A stretch of DNA of 64,000 nt from Bacillota bacterium (GTDB lineage Bacteria; Bacillota; DTU030; DUMP01), in the NCBI GenBank assembly GCA_030154105.1, contig JASKKP010000007.1, positions 1-64,000 on the forward strand, in the 5' to 3' direction. The position numbers and the translations under genes are program-made. Within the stretch, counting starts at the first letter, position 1, and each line of letters starts with the position of its first letter. Positions 1 through 11,322 of the stretch are shown piece after piece. A model generated the notes under the pieces. The model worked only from the letters and a program-made list of their open reading frames with translations. It made no database searches and was not told the origin of the DNA.

Positions 1-140
1 TCTTCGGTACTCGTCCTTGTCGCGGACGGTGAGGTCTCTTTTCTATACCAACCCGCTAAATTCCTGGTACTGACCTACAGTTATTTTACTCTAACGGTAA
101 CGCAGGTAAAATAGCTCTTACTTTAACCCGGCCGGGCATT

Positions 141-172
141 AAAATAGGCGCCGGTTCGAAACCGACGCCTGA
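141..172 (-). terminator. Terminator after hydA1
   Basis: On the minus strand just after the hydA1 stop, an 11-bp inverted repeat (positions 146-156 and 160-170, one mismatch) closes on a 3-nt loop and is followed by ATTTTA. It is a plausible intrinsic terminator ending the hydCBA transcript. Positions 1-140 hold no gene I can support. Confidence 0.7.
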
Positions 173-183
173 AGTTTTTATGG

Positions 184-2184
184 TCACACCTGCTCTTTCG
201 TTTCGCTCAAAGAGCGTACCAGCTCCGCCGCCTTCTCCGGCGTCATCTGGCCCAACACCTTGTCGTTCACCTGGACACTCGGCCCACCGGGGCAGTTTTC
301 CAGGCAGAAGGTAGCGCCCAGGTCGAACTCTTCGGCGCGCCCGCTGGCGGCGATGGCCCGGTGGAAAGCCTGCAGCACGTCGTAGGAACCCTTGAGGTAG
401 CAGGAGGTGCCCACACAGACCCGGATCTTGGTCTTGGCCGCTGCCCCCGGTGCCACCGCCACTTCCTCCCCGCTGATACGCCGGCGCGGGCTGTAATGGG
501 TATGAAGCAGCCGCTTTGCTTCCTCGCTGCCGGGAGCGCCGAGATGTTCGCGGTAGAGCTTTTCCACCAGCGGGTTCTCGTCCGCCCGCCTGAGTTCCCG
601 CTGCCGGTCCAGGCTGTACAGGCCCGCGGCGCGCGCCGCGCGATGGTCGGTATCGTTGGGTAGCGGTTGCCCGCCGCCGCCCACACAGCCGCCGGGGCAA
701 GCCATAACCTCCACTAAATCGTACTTTCCCTCGCCGGCGCGGAGGGTCTCAAGCAGCCGCCGGGCCGCGGCCAACCCGTGCACCACAGCGACCCGAATCT
801 CCCGACCACCAAGCAGAATTACCGCTTCTTTACAGCTGGCCAGGCCGCGCACCGCCCTAAACTCCAGCTCCGGCGTTTTCCCGTCCAGCGCCCAGGCCGC
901 CGTGCGCAGCACTGCTTCCGCCACGCCGCCGGTTACGCCGAAAATAACCCCTGCGCCGCTGGCCAAGCCGAAGGGGAGGTCGAAGGCCTCTGGCTCGAGC
1001 TGAGTGAAGTCGAGGCTCGCCTGCCGCACCATGCGCACCAGTTCCTGCGTGGTGAGGACGGCATCTATTTCAGGGATGCCGGCACGGGCAAGCTCCCTGC
1101 GCCCGGCTTCAAACTTCTTGGCCGTACAGGGCATGATGGAAACCACATAGAGGTTTTCCGGCTTAACCCCCAGCTCTTCCGGGAGGTAGGCCTTGGCCAC
1201 AGCGCCAAACATGGCCTGGGGCGAACGGCAGGTAGAGATGTGGGGGAGGTATTCGGGGTAATACTGCTCGGCAAACTTCACCCAGGCCGGGCAGCAGGAC
1301 GTGAACTGTGGAAGCTTTGTTCCGGAGTTCAGGCGCTCTAAAAACTCATGGCATTCCTCGCGCACGGTAAGGTCGGCGGTAAAACAGGTGTCGTACACCC
1401 GGGCAAACCCTAAGCGTTTAAGCGCGGCCACCACTTGTCCGGCACCGACCGTGCCCGGCGGCAGGCCAAAGGCTTCGCTGAAGGACACCCGCACAGCCGG
1501 GGCCACCTGGGCTACGACCTTCTTTGTCGGGTCGGACAGAGCCGCCCAAACCCTTTCTACGTCGGACTTCACCACCAGGGCCCCGGTAGGGCAGACGCTG
1601 GCGCACTGGCCGCAGTTTACGCACTCCACTTCGCTCATCTTTTTCCCAAAAGCCGGCAGCACCGCGAGACGGCTCCCGCGATAGGCAAAGCCCAGCACGC
1701 CCACCCCCTGCACCTCTTCGCACATACGAACACAGTCGCCGCACAGGATGCACTTGGAGGGGTCGTGCACCAGAGCCGGGCCGACGTCCACCGGTTCCGC
1801 CTGCTTTTTCTGCCGGAAGCGTACCTGGGTTACTCCCAAGCGGTTGGCCAGCTCTTGGAGCCGGCACTCACCGCATTTCTCACAGGTAGTGCAATCGCGG
1901 TTATGGTTGGCGAGAATCAGCTCCAAGATGAGGCGCCGGTGGTGAAGCAGCCGCTTGGAGTTGGTTCGAATCTTGAGACCCGGCTCGGGGGGAGTAGCGC
2001 AGGCCGCCAAAAGGTGCCCGCGCTCGTCCTCTACCAGGCACATGCGGCAGGCGCCGTAAACCGAAAGCTCAGAGTGATAGCAGAAGGTGGGCAGATCTAC
2101 CCCCGCCTTACGCACTACTTCCAGAATGTTGTTTTCGCCGCTAAGTTCCACTTCGCGGCCGTCAACCCACATGGTGGCGTTCAC
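184..2184 (-). CDS. hydA: [FeFe]-hydrogenase catalytic subunit HydA (operon 1), with C-terminal [2Fe-2S] domain
   Basis: Catalytic subunit of a cytoplasmic HydABC/Hnd-type hydrogenase, interconverting H+ and H2 with electrons from ferredoxin and/or NAD(P)H. The 666-residue protein has an N-terminal [2Fe-2S] ferredoxin domain (Cys35, 46, 49, 62), a His-Cys3 [4Fe-4S] segment (around 94-107) and two [4Fe-4S] sites (145-155 and 188-198). The H-cluster domain has all three signatures in canonical form: TSCCPAW at 295, MPCTAKKFE at 351 and MACPGGC at 494. A thioredoxin-like [2Fe-2S] module follows at about 586-660 (CVGTSC, then CLENC), an addition the operon 2 HydA lacks. The GTG start sits directly after the hydB1 stop behind GGAGGTG. 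Family assignment is certain; the bifurcating role is inferred from the HydABC set. Confidence 0.95.
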   Translation of the reverse strand: MNATMWVDGREVELSGENNILEVVRKAGVDLPTFCYHSELSVYGACRMCLVEDERGHLLAACATPPEPGLKIRTNSKRLLHHRRLILELILANHNRDCTTCEKCGECRLQELANRLGVTQVRFRQKKQAEPVDVGPALVHDPSKCILCGDCVRMCEEVQGVGVLGFAYRGSRLAVLPAFGKKMSEVECVNCGQCASVCPTGALVVKSDVERVWAALSDPTKKVVAQVAPAVRVSFSEAFGLPPGTVGAGQVVAALKRLGFARVYDTCFTADLTVREECHEFLERLNSGTKLPQFTSCCPAWVKFAEQYYPEYLPHISTCRSPQAMFGAVAKAYLPEELGVKPENLYVVSIMPCTAKKFEAGRRELARAGIPEIDAVLTTQELVRMVRQASLDFTQLEPEAFDLPFGLASGAGVIFGVTGGVAEAVLRTAAWALDGKTPELEFRAVRGLASCKEAVILLGGREIRVAVVHGLAAARRLLETLRAGEGKYDLVEVMACPGGCVGGGGQPLPNDTDHRAARAAGLYSLDRQRELRRADENPLVEKLYREHLGAPGSEEAKRLLHTHYSPRRRISGEEVAVAPGAAAKTKIRVCVGTSCYLKGSYDVLQAFHRAIAASGRAEEFDLGATFCLENCPGGPSVQVNDKVLGQMTPEKAAELVRSLSETKEQV

Positions 2185-4074
2185 TTAGTTCACCTCCTCA
2201 ATGGCATGGAAGCTGCAGCTCTCGCGGCAGGCGCCGCAGCGAAGGCAGCGCTTTAGGTCGATGGTGAACGGACTCTTAAGCTGGCCGCTGATGGCGCCGG
2301 CAGGGCAAACGCGGGCGCAGCGGCCGCAGCCGCGGCACTTCTCGGGGTTGATCACAAGCCGCCGCAAAGCGCGGCAGACGCCGGCGGGGCAGCGCTTATC
2401 CCGCACGTGGGCCAAGTACTCGCTGCGGAAATGCCGCAGCGTAGATAGCACGGGGTTGGGTGCCGTCTGCCCCAGGCCGCAGAGAGAAGTTTCTTTGACG
2501 GTCACCGCCAGCTCTTCCAGGAGGTTCAAGTCTTCCTCGGTGCCCTGGCCGGCCACGATCCGCTCCAGGATCTCCAGCATGCGGCTCGTGCCTTCCCGGC
2601 AGGGGATGCACTTGCCGCAGGATTCGCGCTGGGTGAAGTCCATAAAGAAGCGGGCCACCTCGACCATACAGGTGTGGTCGTCCATCACCACCAGGCCGCC
2701 CGAACCCATCATGGCTCCGGCCCGCTTCAAAGACTCGAAGTCTAGCGGCAAGTCTAGATGTTCGCCGGTCAGGCAGGCGCCGGAAGGGCCGCCGATCTGG
2801 ACGGCCTTGAAGTTGCGCCCGCCGCGGATGCCGCCGCCGATGTCAAAGATGACCTCCCTGAGGGTCGTCCCCATGGGTACCTCGATCAGGCCGGTATTGG
2901 CCACGTTGCCGGTGAGGGCGAAGGCTTTGGTACCGTGGCTCGTGGGGCTTCCGATTCGGCTAAAGGCGGCCGCCCCTTCGCGGAGAATGAACGGCACGTT
3001 GGCCAAAGTCTCGACGTTATTGAGGAGAGTCGGGCAGCCGAAGAGGCCGCGCTCTGCCAGGCGCGGCGGGCGCGTGCGCGGCATGCCGCGCTGGCCCTCA
3101 ATGGAGGAAACGAGGGCCGTGCCTTCACCGCAAACGAAAGCTCCGGCACCTTTGTTAATATGAATCCGGAAGGAAAAGTTGGTGCCGAGGATGTTTTCGC
3201 CCAAAAGCCCCCATTTTTCTGCCGCGGCGATGGCCCGGCTCAAGCGCTCTACAGCCAAGGGGTATTCCGCCCGCACGTAAATGTAACCTTCATCGGCACC
3301 CACGGCATAACCGGCGATGAGCATGCCCTCAATGACCTTGTGCGGGTCTCCTTCCATAATGCTCCGGTCCATGAAGGCGCCAGGGTCACCCTCGTCGCCG
3401 TTGGCCACCACGTATTTCTTCGAGCCGGGCGCCTTCCGCACCGCCTCCCATTTCTTGCCGGTTGGGAACCCTGCGCCGCCCAGGCCCCGCAGGCCGGCCG
3501 CCAGCACCTCCTGGCAAACTGCCTCGGGGGTAAACTCGGTCAACGCCCGGGCCAGCCCCCGGTAGCCGTCCCAGGCAATGTACTCGCGGATGTCCTCCGG
3601 GTCGATTCTTCCGCAGGCTGCCAGGGTGCGACGCTCTTGCTTGCGGTAAAAGGGAATTTCCTCTTCGCGGGCAAAGTGCCGCTCCGTTCCGGGCAGGGTG
3701 TAGGTCAGTCGCTCGATGAGTTCCCCTTTAAGGACCGTCTTTTCTACGATTTCCGGAGCATCTTCCGGCGAAACGTGCACGTACAAGTAACCTTCAGGCT
3801 CAATCCGCACCAGGGGCCCCATCTGGCAAAAGCCGTGGCAGCCGCTTTTTTCCACCTGCGCCGGGGCAGTAGCGCCCTCGTGCTCCAGAAGATATTCCAG
3901 ATCGGCTTCAATCCCTCTGGCGCCGAGCTCCCGGCGCAGGGCTTCGTACACTTTCGGGGACCCGTTGGCCACGCACCCGGTACCGTGGCAGACCAGCACC
4001 CGGCGCCGGATCCGGCCGAGCGCCGCCCGGAAAGCCCGGGCTGCCTGATTAAGGTCCTCTACCGACTTGATCAC
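2185..4074 (-). CDS. hydB: Hydrogenase flavoprotein subunit HydB/NuoF-like (operon 1)
   Basis: FMN- and nicotinamide-binding subunit, homologous to NuoF of complex I, passing electrons between NAD(P)H and the HydA clusters. The 629 residues contain an N-terminal thioredoxin-like [2Fe-2S] domain (Cys29, Cys34, Cys79, Cys83), the NuoF FMN/NADH domain, an SLBB region, the NuoF [4Fe-4S] motif (ESCGKCIPCREG) and two C-terminal [4Fe-4S] ferredoxin motifs. Two cofactor-loop residues differ from the usual NuoF pattern: [10 protein letters not shown] has Leu198 where Arg is usual, and CGEGTAL has Gly318 where the second Glu of CGEETAL is usual. The second site is the position implicated in excluding NADPH in NuoF. 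The GTG start overlaps the hydC stop by 4 bases, so translation is coupled. Confidence 0.94.
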   Translation of the reverse strand: MIKSVEDLNQAARAFRAALGRIRRRVLVCHGTGCVANGSPKVYEALRRELGARGIEADLEYLLEHEGATAPAQVEKSGCHGFCQMGPLVRIEPEGYLYVHVSPEDAPEIVEKTVLKGELIERLTYTLPGTERHFAREEEIPFYRKQERRTLAACGRIDPEDIREYIAWDGYRGLARALTEFTPEAVCQEVLAAGLRGLGGAGFPTGKKWEAVRKAPGSKKYVVANGDEGDPGAFMDRSIMEGDPHKVIEGMLIAGYAVGADEGYIYVRAEYPLAVERLSRAIAAAEKWGLLGENILGTNFSFRIHINKGAGAFVCGEGTALVSSIEGQRGMPRTRPPRLAERGLFGCPTLLNNVETLANVPFILREGAAAFSRIGSPTSHGTKAFALTGNVANTGLIEVPMGTTLREVIFDIGGGIRGGRNFKAVQIGGPSGACLTGEHLDLPLDFESLKRAGAMMGSGGLVVMDDHTCMVEVARFFMDFTQRESCGKCIPCREGTSRMLEILERIVAGQGTEEDLNLLEELAVTVKETSLCGLGQTAPNPVLSTLRHFRSEYLAHVRDKRCPAGVCRALRRLVINPEKCRGCGRCARVCPAGAISGQLKSPFTIDLKRCLRCGACRESCSFHAIEEVN

Positions 4075-4571
4075 GACTTCCTCTCCCCCTTTGCCAGTTC
4101 GTCGATAAGGGCCACAATCTTTTCCGGCGTCGCCTGCCCGTGTACATCGCCGTTAATAGTAACCACAGGCGCCAGCGCGCACGCCCCCAGGCAGGCCACG
4201 GTCTCCAGCGTAAACAGGAGGTCCGATGTAGTTTTTTGCCCCTCTTTTAAACCCAGCCTTTCCCGCACGGCGGCCTGAATCAGCGCCGACCCCCGCACAT
4301 GGCAGGCCGTGCCGTCGCATACGCGGATCACGTACTTGCCTTTTGGCTCCAAAGAAAAGTTCTCGTAGAACGTGGCCACCCCGAAGACCTTGGCCGGCGA
4401 AAGTCCCAAGCTGGTTGCCACATAAGTTAGGACCTCCTCCGGCAGGTAGCGGTACACCTCCTGTACCTCCTGCAGGATGGCCACGAGGTGCTCCGGTCGA
4501 CGCCCATGTTTTTCCACGATTTCATTGACCGCCGCAAAACGCCGCCCACTTGTTATGTTGTCGTCAAACAT
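4071..4571 (-). CDS. hydC: Hydrogenase [2Fe-2S] subunit HydC/NuoE-like (operon 1)
   Basis: NuoE-like thioredoxin-fold [2Fe-2S] subunit that supports the HydB flavin. The ligand cysteines are in CDGTAC and, about 40 residues later, CLGAC, with the helical NuoE N-terminal part ahead of them. I chose the ATG at 4571 (166 residues) because GGAGG lies 8 nt upstream and the preceding 26 in-frame residues do not resemble the family. First gene of the hydC-hydB-hydA operon, translationally coupled to hydB. Confidence 0.93.
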   Translation of the reverse strand: MFDDNITSGRRFAAVNEIVEKHGRRPEHLVAILQEVQEVYRYLPEEVLTYVATSLGLSPAKVFGVATFYENFSLEPKGKYVIRVCDGTACHVRGSALIQAAVRERLGLKEGQKTTSDLLFTLETVACLGACALAPVVTINGDVHGQATPEKIVALIDELAKGERKS

Positions 4572-4759
4572 CCCAATTCCTCCTCTCCTTGTCACGTTCT
4601 TAACCCACCGACCGCCCCGGTTAAGCGTTAGATCTGCCGCTTCGGTCACCCCTGCTCGTCCTGCTCTTCCTTATCTCTCTTCTTTAGACCTCTTTCCGCC
4701 GAGCGTGACACGCCCGGCCGGCGCATTCGAAACGCGATGCCACTCCGATTTCCGCTTTC

Positions 4760-4789
4760 AGTGTAGCAGCATTGTTATCTTTTCGTCAA
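4760..4789 (-). promoter_or_regulatory. Putative sigma-A promoter of hydCBA
   Basis: On the minus strand TTGACG (4784-4789) and TACACT (4760-4765) are separated by 18 nt, a good match to the housekeeping consensus. It lies about 190 nt upstream of the hydC start, leaving a long leader. No riboswitch was recognised in the leader. Confidence 0.55.
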
Positions 4790-4811
4790 TCTGGGTCTAT
4801 TTAAGTCTTTT

Positions 4812-4829
4812 TTATTATATCTATAACAA
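4812..4829. promoter_or_regulatory. Rex-like operator candidate upstream of hydCBA
   Basis: The 18-bp inverted repeat TTGTTA-N6-TAATAA (minus strand) fits the TTGTNA-N6-TNACAA pattern of Rex redox-repressor sites with one mismatch. It sits 23 bp upstream of the putative hydCBA -35 element. Rex commonly controls hydrogenase and fermentation genes in Firmicutes. The local sequence is AT-rich, so chance similarity is possible. Confidence 0.35.
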
Positions 4830-4860
4830 TCTGGATAAGCGGGCCCGATCTCAGGCTGAG

Positions 4861-4908
4861 AAAAAAGAGAAGCGCCGACTTGGCTTCGTCGAAGCCACAT
4901 CGGCGCTT
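4861..4908 (-). terminator. Terminator after hppA
   Basis: A 9-bp inverted repeat (4870-4878 and 4900-4908) encloses a second perfect 8-bp stem, and on the minus strand it is followed by a run of six T. Strong intrinsic terminator about 30 nt past the hppA stop. The rest of 4572-4936 holds the hydCBA leader, promoter and Rex-like site but no gene. Confidence 0.85.
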
Positions 4909-4936
4909 CTTACCTGGCGGGCAAAAGGCCAGATTA

Positions 4937-6901
4937 TCAATGGAAAAGGGGAGCAAAGACGAGCGAGACGATGGTCATAAGCTTGATTAGGATGTTTAGC
5001 GAAGGACCGGCCGTGTCCTTGAACGGATCGCCCACGGTGTCTCCCACCACGGCCGCCGCATGGGCAGGCGTACCCTTACCGCCAAAATTGCCGCTTTCGA
5101 TAAACTTCTTGGCGTTATCCCAGGCACCGCCGGAGTTGGCCATCTGGATGGCCACCAAGACGCCGGTGACGAGGGCTCCTGCCAAGAGGCCGCCCAGGGC
5201 TTCCTTACCCAGCACCAGCCCTACCGCCAGCGGCACGACCACGGCCATAAGGCCGGGCACGATCATTTCTTTTAAGGCCGCCGCCGTACTGATATCCACG
5301 CAGCGGGCGTAATCCGGCCTGGCTTTGCCCTCCATAAGGCCTTTAATCTCGCGGAACTGGCGCCGCACCTCCTCGATCATGTAAAACGCCGCACGGCCTA
5401 CCGCGCGCATGGTCATCGAGCAGAAAAGATAGGGCAGAACGCCGCCGATGAAGAGGCCCACCGTCACCCGCGCGTCGAGAACGTTGAGGCCGGTATCCGT
5501 AAGCCCCACAGCTTGAGCGTACGCAGCAAAAAGTCCCAGGGCGGTTAGGGCAGCAGAGCCGATGGCAAAACCCTTGCCGATAGCAGCCGTGGTGTTACCT
5601 ACCGAGTCCAACGTATCGGTAATGCGGCGCACACTCGGGTCGAGCTCCGCCATCTCGGCGATGCCTCCCGCGTTATCCGCCACCGGACCGTAGGCGTCTA
5701 CGGCCACCGTCATGCCGGTAGTGGAGAGCATGCCCACCCCCGCCAGAGCAACACCGTAGAGACCCGCAAAGGCGTAGGCCACGTATATGGCCGCAGCGAT
5801 CATCACGATAGGCCAACCGGTGCTGGCCATACCCACTGCCAGGCCGGTGATAATGGTGGTCGCCGGGCCGGTCTGCGAAGCCTGGGCAATGTCCTGAGTC
5901 GGCTTATAATCTGACGACGTGTAGTACTCGGAAATGAGCCCTATCGCCACTCCTGCCGCGAGACCCGCTATCGTTGCCAGGAAGGGCCCGATGTTTCCCA
6001 GCACCGACCGGGTAAGGAAGTAGCCGGCTACGGCCACCAGCACGGCGCTCCCAAAGGTACCGTTGCGCAGGGCTAACCGAACATTAGCTCCTTCTCCCCC
6101 GCGCACGAAGAAGGTGGCAATGATGCTGGCCACAATCCCCGTAGCCGCAAGAAGGAGCGGCAGGAGCACGCCTCTCATGCCGAAGCCGAGTACGCCGATG
6201 GACATGGCAGCGATCACGGAACCGACGTAGGATTCAAAGAGGTCGGCGCCCATGCCGGCCACGTCGCCCACGTTGTCGCCCACGTTGTCGGCAATCACCG
6301 CCGGGTTGCGCGGATCGTCCTCCGGGATACCCGCTTCAACCTTCCCGACGAGGTCCGCCCCTACGTCGGCGGCCTTGGTGTAGATACCACCGCCCACACG
6401 GGCAAAGAGGGCAATGGAGCTGGCCCCAAGGCCGAAGCCGTTAACGATGCTGGGGTCCCGGAAGATTATGTAGAAGATACCGAGACCCAAGAGCCCCAGG
6501 CCCACGACCGACATGCCCATCACTGCCCCGCCGGAGAAAGCGATGGACAGCGCCTGACCCTGCCCATGCCGGGCGGCATTGGCGGTCCGCACGTTGGCCC
6601 GGGTAGCTACGTTCATCCCGATAAAACCGGCTCCAATTGAAGAGAGAGCGCCAAAAAGAAAGCAGATGGCCGTCTGGATGTTAATGGCAAAGGAAAGGAC
6701 GAGGAAAAGAACAAGGATAAACACGGCCAGCACGCGGTACTCCCGCATGAGAAAGGCCATGGCTCCCTCGTGGATGGCTTGAGCGATCTCTTGCATTTTC
6801 GCCGTGCCGGCATCGGCCCTGACCACGCGCAGCGTAAGGAAAAGGGCAAACGCCAGGGCAAGCAGGCCGGCCGCCGGCGGCAGAATTACAAGGGACTCCA
6901 T
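4937..6901 (-). CDS. hppA: Membrane-bound ion-translocating pyrophosphatase
   Basis: Hydrolyses pyrophosphate and pumps H+ or Na+ out of the cell. The 654 residues are mostly transmembrane helices. The catalytic loop with acidic repeats is present ([13 protein letters not shown], then [19 protein letters not shown] nearby). The [10 protein letters not shown] segment has Ala where K+-independent enzymes carry Lys, so this belongs to the K+-dependent subfamily. That subfamily includes both H+ and Na+ pumps, and I cannot decide the ion by eye. It follows secG on the same strand after an 82-nt gap and ends at a strong terminator. Its N-terminus begins with a hydrophobic segment at the ATG start at 6901. 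Confidence 0.95.
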   Translation of the reverse strand: MESLVILPPAAGLLALAFALFLTLRVVRADAGTAKMQEIAQAIHEGAMAFLMREYRVLAVFILVLFLVLSFAINIQTAICFLFGALSSIGAGFIGMNVATRANVRTANAARHGQGQALSIAFSGGAVMGMSVVGLGLLGLGIFYIIFRDPSIVNGFGLGASSIALFARVGGGIYTKAADVGADLVGKVEAGIPEDDPRNPAVIADNVGDNVGDVAGMGADLFESYVGSVIAAMSIGVLGFGMRGVLLPLLLAATGIVASIIATFFVRGGEGANVRLALRNGTFGSAVLVAVAGYFLTRSVLGNIGPFLATIAGLAAGVAIGLISEYYTSSDYKPTQDIAQASQTGPATTIITGLAVGMASTGWPIVMIAAAIYVAYAFAGLYGVALAGVGMLSTTGMTVAVDAYGPVADNAGGIAEMAELDPSVRRITDTLDSVGNTTAAIGKGFAIGSAALTALGLFAAYAQAVGLTDTGLNVLDARVTVGLFIGGVLPYLFCSMTMRAVGRAAFYMIEEVRRQFREIKGLMEGKARPDYARCVDISTAAALKEMIVPGLMAVVVPLAVGLVLGKEALGGLLAGALVTGVLVAIQMANSGGAWDNAKKFIESGNFGGKGTPAHAAAVVGDTVGDPFKDTAGPSLNILIKLMTIVSLVFAPLFH

Positions 6902-6983
6902 TCGGTAACGTCGCCTCCTCCAAACGTGCTAACTAGGATTTTCTAAAAGTAGGAGCACCTACCTTCAGGTAAGTGCCGGCTCC

Positions 6984-7223
6984 CTAGAGGATGGTTAGAA
7001 GCAGCGCCAGAACCATGAAGGCAAAGGCAACGTACTTGGTCCAAGCCTCTAACTTCTCGTTGATCCCCTTCTTTTTGCCAAAGAAGGTTTCGGCCCCGCC
7101 GGCGATGCTTCCGGAAAGGCCGGCCGACTTACCAGGCTGCAGCAAGACCAACGCAATAAGGCCAAGGGAAACAAGAACGAACGCCACCAGGAGAACTGTT
7201 CGCAGCACCTGCATCACCTCCAT
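6984..7223 (-). CDS. secG: Preprotein translocase subunit SecG
   Basis: Small accessory subunit of the SecYEG channel. The 79 residues show the family pattern: a first membrane helix, then LLQPGKSAGLSGSIAGGAE, then a second helix at the C-terminus. Several starts are possible within the first six codons (ATG 7223, ATG 7214, GTG 7208); GGAGG is best spaced for the GTG. The secG-eno neighbourhood is common in Firmicutes, but here a promoter-like element and a hairpin separate them. Confidence 0.93.
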   Translation of the reverse strand: MEVMQVLRTVLLVAFVLVSLGLIALVLLQPGKSAGLSGSIAGGAETFFGKKKGINEKLEAWTKYVAFAFMVLALLLTIL

Positions 7224-7284
7224 CGTCCTGGCCCGGTCGAATACTGCTTTCGGCCAGGTTATCTACCCCTGTTACGTCCTCACT

Positions 7285-7313
7285 ATTGTAGCATAGAACG
7301 AAACAGATGGCAA
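7285..7313 (-). promoter_or_regulatory. Putative promoter of secG
   Basis: Minus-strand TTGCCA (7308-7313) and TACAAT (7285-7290) are 17 nt apart, each one base from the sigma-A consensus. The -35 element lies inside one arm of the hairpin that follows eno. It suggests that secG-hppA can be transcribed independently of the glycolytic operon. Confidence 0.55.
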
Positions 7314-7347
7314 CGAGCTGGGGTGTCGCCCCGTGCCCGTTGCCATC
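7306..7347 (-). terminator. Hairpin after eno, probable terminator
   Basis: A perfect 10-bp inverted repeat (7306-7315 and 7338-7347) with an inner GGGG/CCCC stem lies about 35 nt past the eno stop. The downstream T content is modest (TGTTTCGTTC), so termination may be partial. Confidence 0.5.
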
Positions 7348-7381
7348 GGCCAAGAAACTGGGAAGAAGTCGGACTCCAAAT

Positions 7382-10236
<2,855 letters not shown>

Positions 10237-10260
10237 CAATACGGCCTCCCCATGTAACAT

Positions 10261-10552
10261 TATCCCTACCTTGAAAATAACCAGTTGCTGGAAATGGTTG
10301 TTTTCATTCCTCTGGTGGTGCCGCTTGCGGCATGAGCGTCTACCTTGAAAATACTGAGGCCGAGGGCCATCCCCTGGAAGGCGCGTTACGTACCGCCATT
10401 AGAAGAACGCAGGCGAGCGAGGGAAAGCGCGGGCGGTGTTTGAGGCCAAAAGGCCGAGTTCTGCCCGCGCCCCGAGCGAGCCGAGTTCGTTCGTCCTGAG
10501 GTCGTTCGCGCCGCCGGGGGATGCCCGAGGGCCGAAGTTTTCATCTGTCTAC
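10261..10552. repeat. Long intra-operon spacer with a 14-bp direct repeat
   Basis: This 292-bp gap separates tpiA from gpmI. It contains two direct copies of CTACCTTGAAAATA (10266-10279 and 10340-10353) and a small perfect hairpin TGCCGC-TT-GCGGCA (10319-10332). On the minus strand a 52-codon open frame can be read from ATG at 10543, but it has no ribosome site or recognisable similarity, so I do not call it. No known RNA family was recognised. Confidence 0.5.
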
Positions 10553-11311
10553 CTACTTTTTCGCCGAGGCCACGATGGCGGCAAAGCTCTCGGCCTTGAG
10601 GCTCGCGCCTCCGACCAGAGCGCCATCGATTCCCTCCTGCGTGAGAAAGGCACGGCTGTTGGCCGGGGTCACGCTGCCGCCGTACTGAATGCGGAGCATC
10701 TCGGCCGCCCTCTCGCCAAAGGCCCGGCCCACCTCCCGGCGAATGAAGGCCGCCATTTGGGCCGCATCGCCCGGTTCGGCCGAACGGCCGGTGCCGATGG
10801 CCCAGATGGGTTCGTAGGCTATGACGAGTTTTTCCACCTCATCTGCCCCTAGCAGGGCCAGATCCGCCTTCAGCTGGGCGGCCACCACCGCTTCCGCCTG
10901 CCCCGCTTCGCGTTCGGCCAGGTGCTCGCCTACGCAAAGAATAGGATTCAGCCCGTTCTGGAAGGCCGCTTTAAGCTTCTTCGCCACTTCCTCATCGCTT
11001 TCGCGCTGGTAGGCCCGCCGTTCGGAGTGGCCGACGATCACGTACTTTACGCCCACCTCTTTGAGCATGAGCGGCGAAATCTCGCCCGTAAAGGCCCCTT
11101 CCTCCTCCCAGAACAGGTTCTGGGCCCCCAGTCCGACCTTAGTGCCTCCCAAGGCCCGAGCGACGGCGTAGAGGGCGGTGAAGGGTGGGCAGACCACTAC
11201 CTCCACCGCCTCTTCTTGGGCCACAAGCGGGATGAGTTCCCTGACCAGGGCCAGGGCCTCTCCCACGGTTTTATGCATCTTCCAGTTTCCGGCGATGATC
11301 GGCACGCGCAT
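10553..11311 (-). CDS. tpiA: Triosephosphate isomerase
   Basis: Interconverts dihydroxyacetone phosphate and glyceraldehyde 3-phosphate. Normal length (252). Catalytic residues are visible: Lys in GNWKMHK, His in GHSERR and Glu in [11 protein letters not shown], plus the phosphate-binding YGGSV and GGASL segments. Begins 11 nt after the pgk stop, in the conserved order gap-pgk-tpiA. Confidence 0.98.
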   Translation of the reverse strand: MRVPIIAGNWKMHKTVGEALALVRELIPLVAQEEAVEVVVCPPFTALYAVARALGGTKVGLGAQNLFWEEEGAFTGEISPLMLKEVGVKYVIVGHSERRAYQRESDEEVAKKLKAAFQNGLNPILCVGEHLAEREAGQAEAVVAAQLKADLALLGADEVEKLVIAYEPIWAIGTGRSAEPGDAAQMAAFIRREVGRAFGERAAEMLRIQYGGSVTPANSRAFLTQEGIDGALVGGASLKAESFAAIVASAKK

Positions 11312-11322
11312 TTTTTCACCTT

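Noticed and set aside
2201-4278. Long open frames on the plus strand opposite hydB1 and hydC1 (for example 2201-3163 and 2758-4278)
   Set aside because: They are antisense to clearly conserved hydrogenase genes, have no family motifs and arise from high third-position GC.
10266-10353. CTACCTTGAAAATA repeats, related to TTTTCAAGGTA near 63890, as a CRISPR or regulon motif
   Set aside because: Only two true copies with a single 60-bp spacer and one shorter similar string far away; too few and too short for an array.
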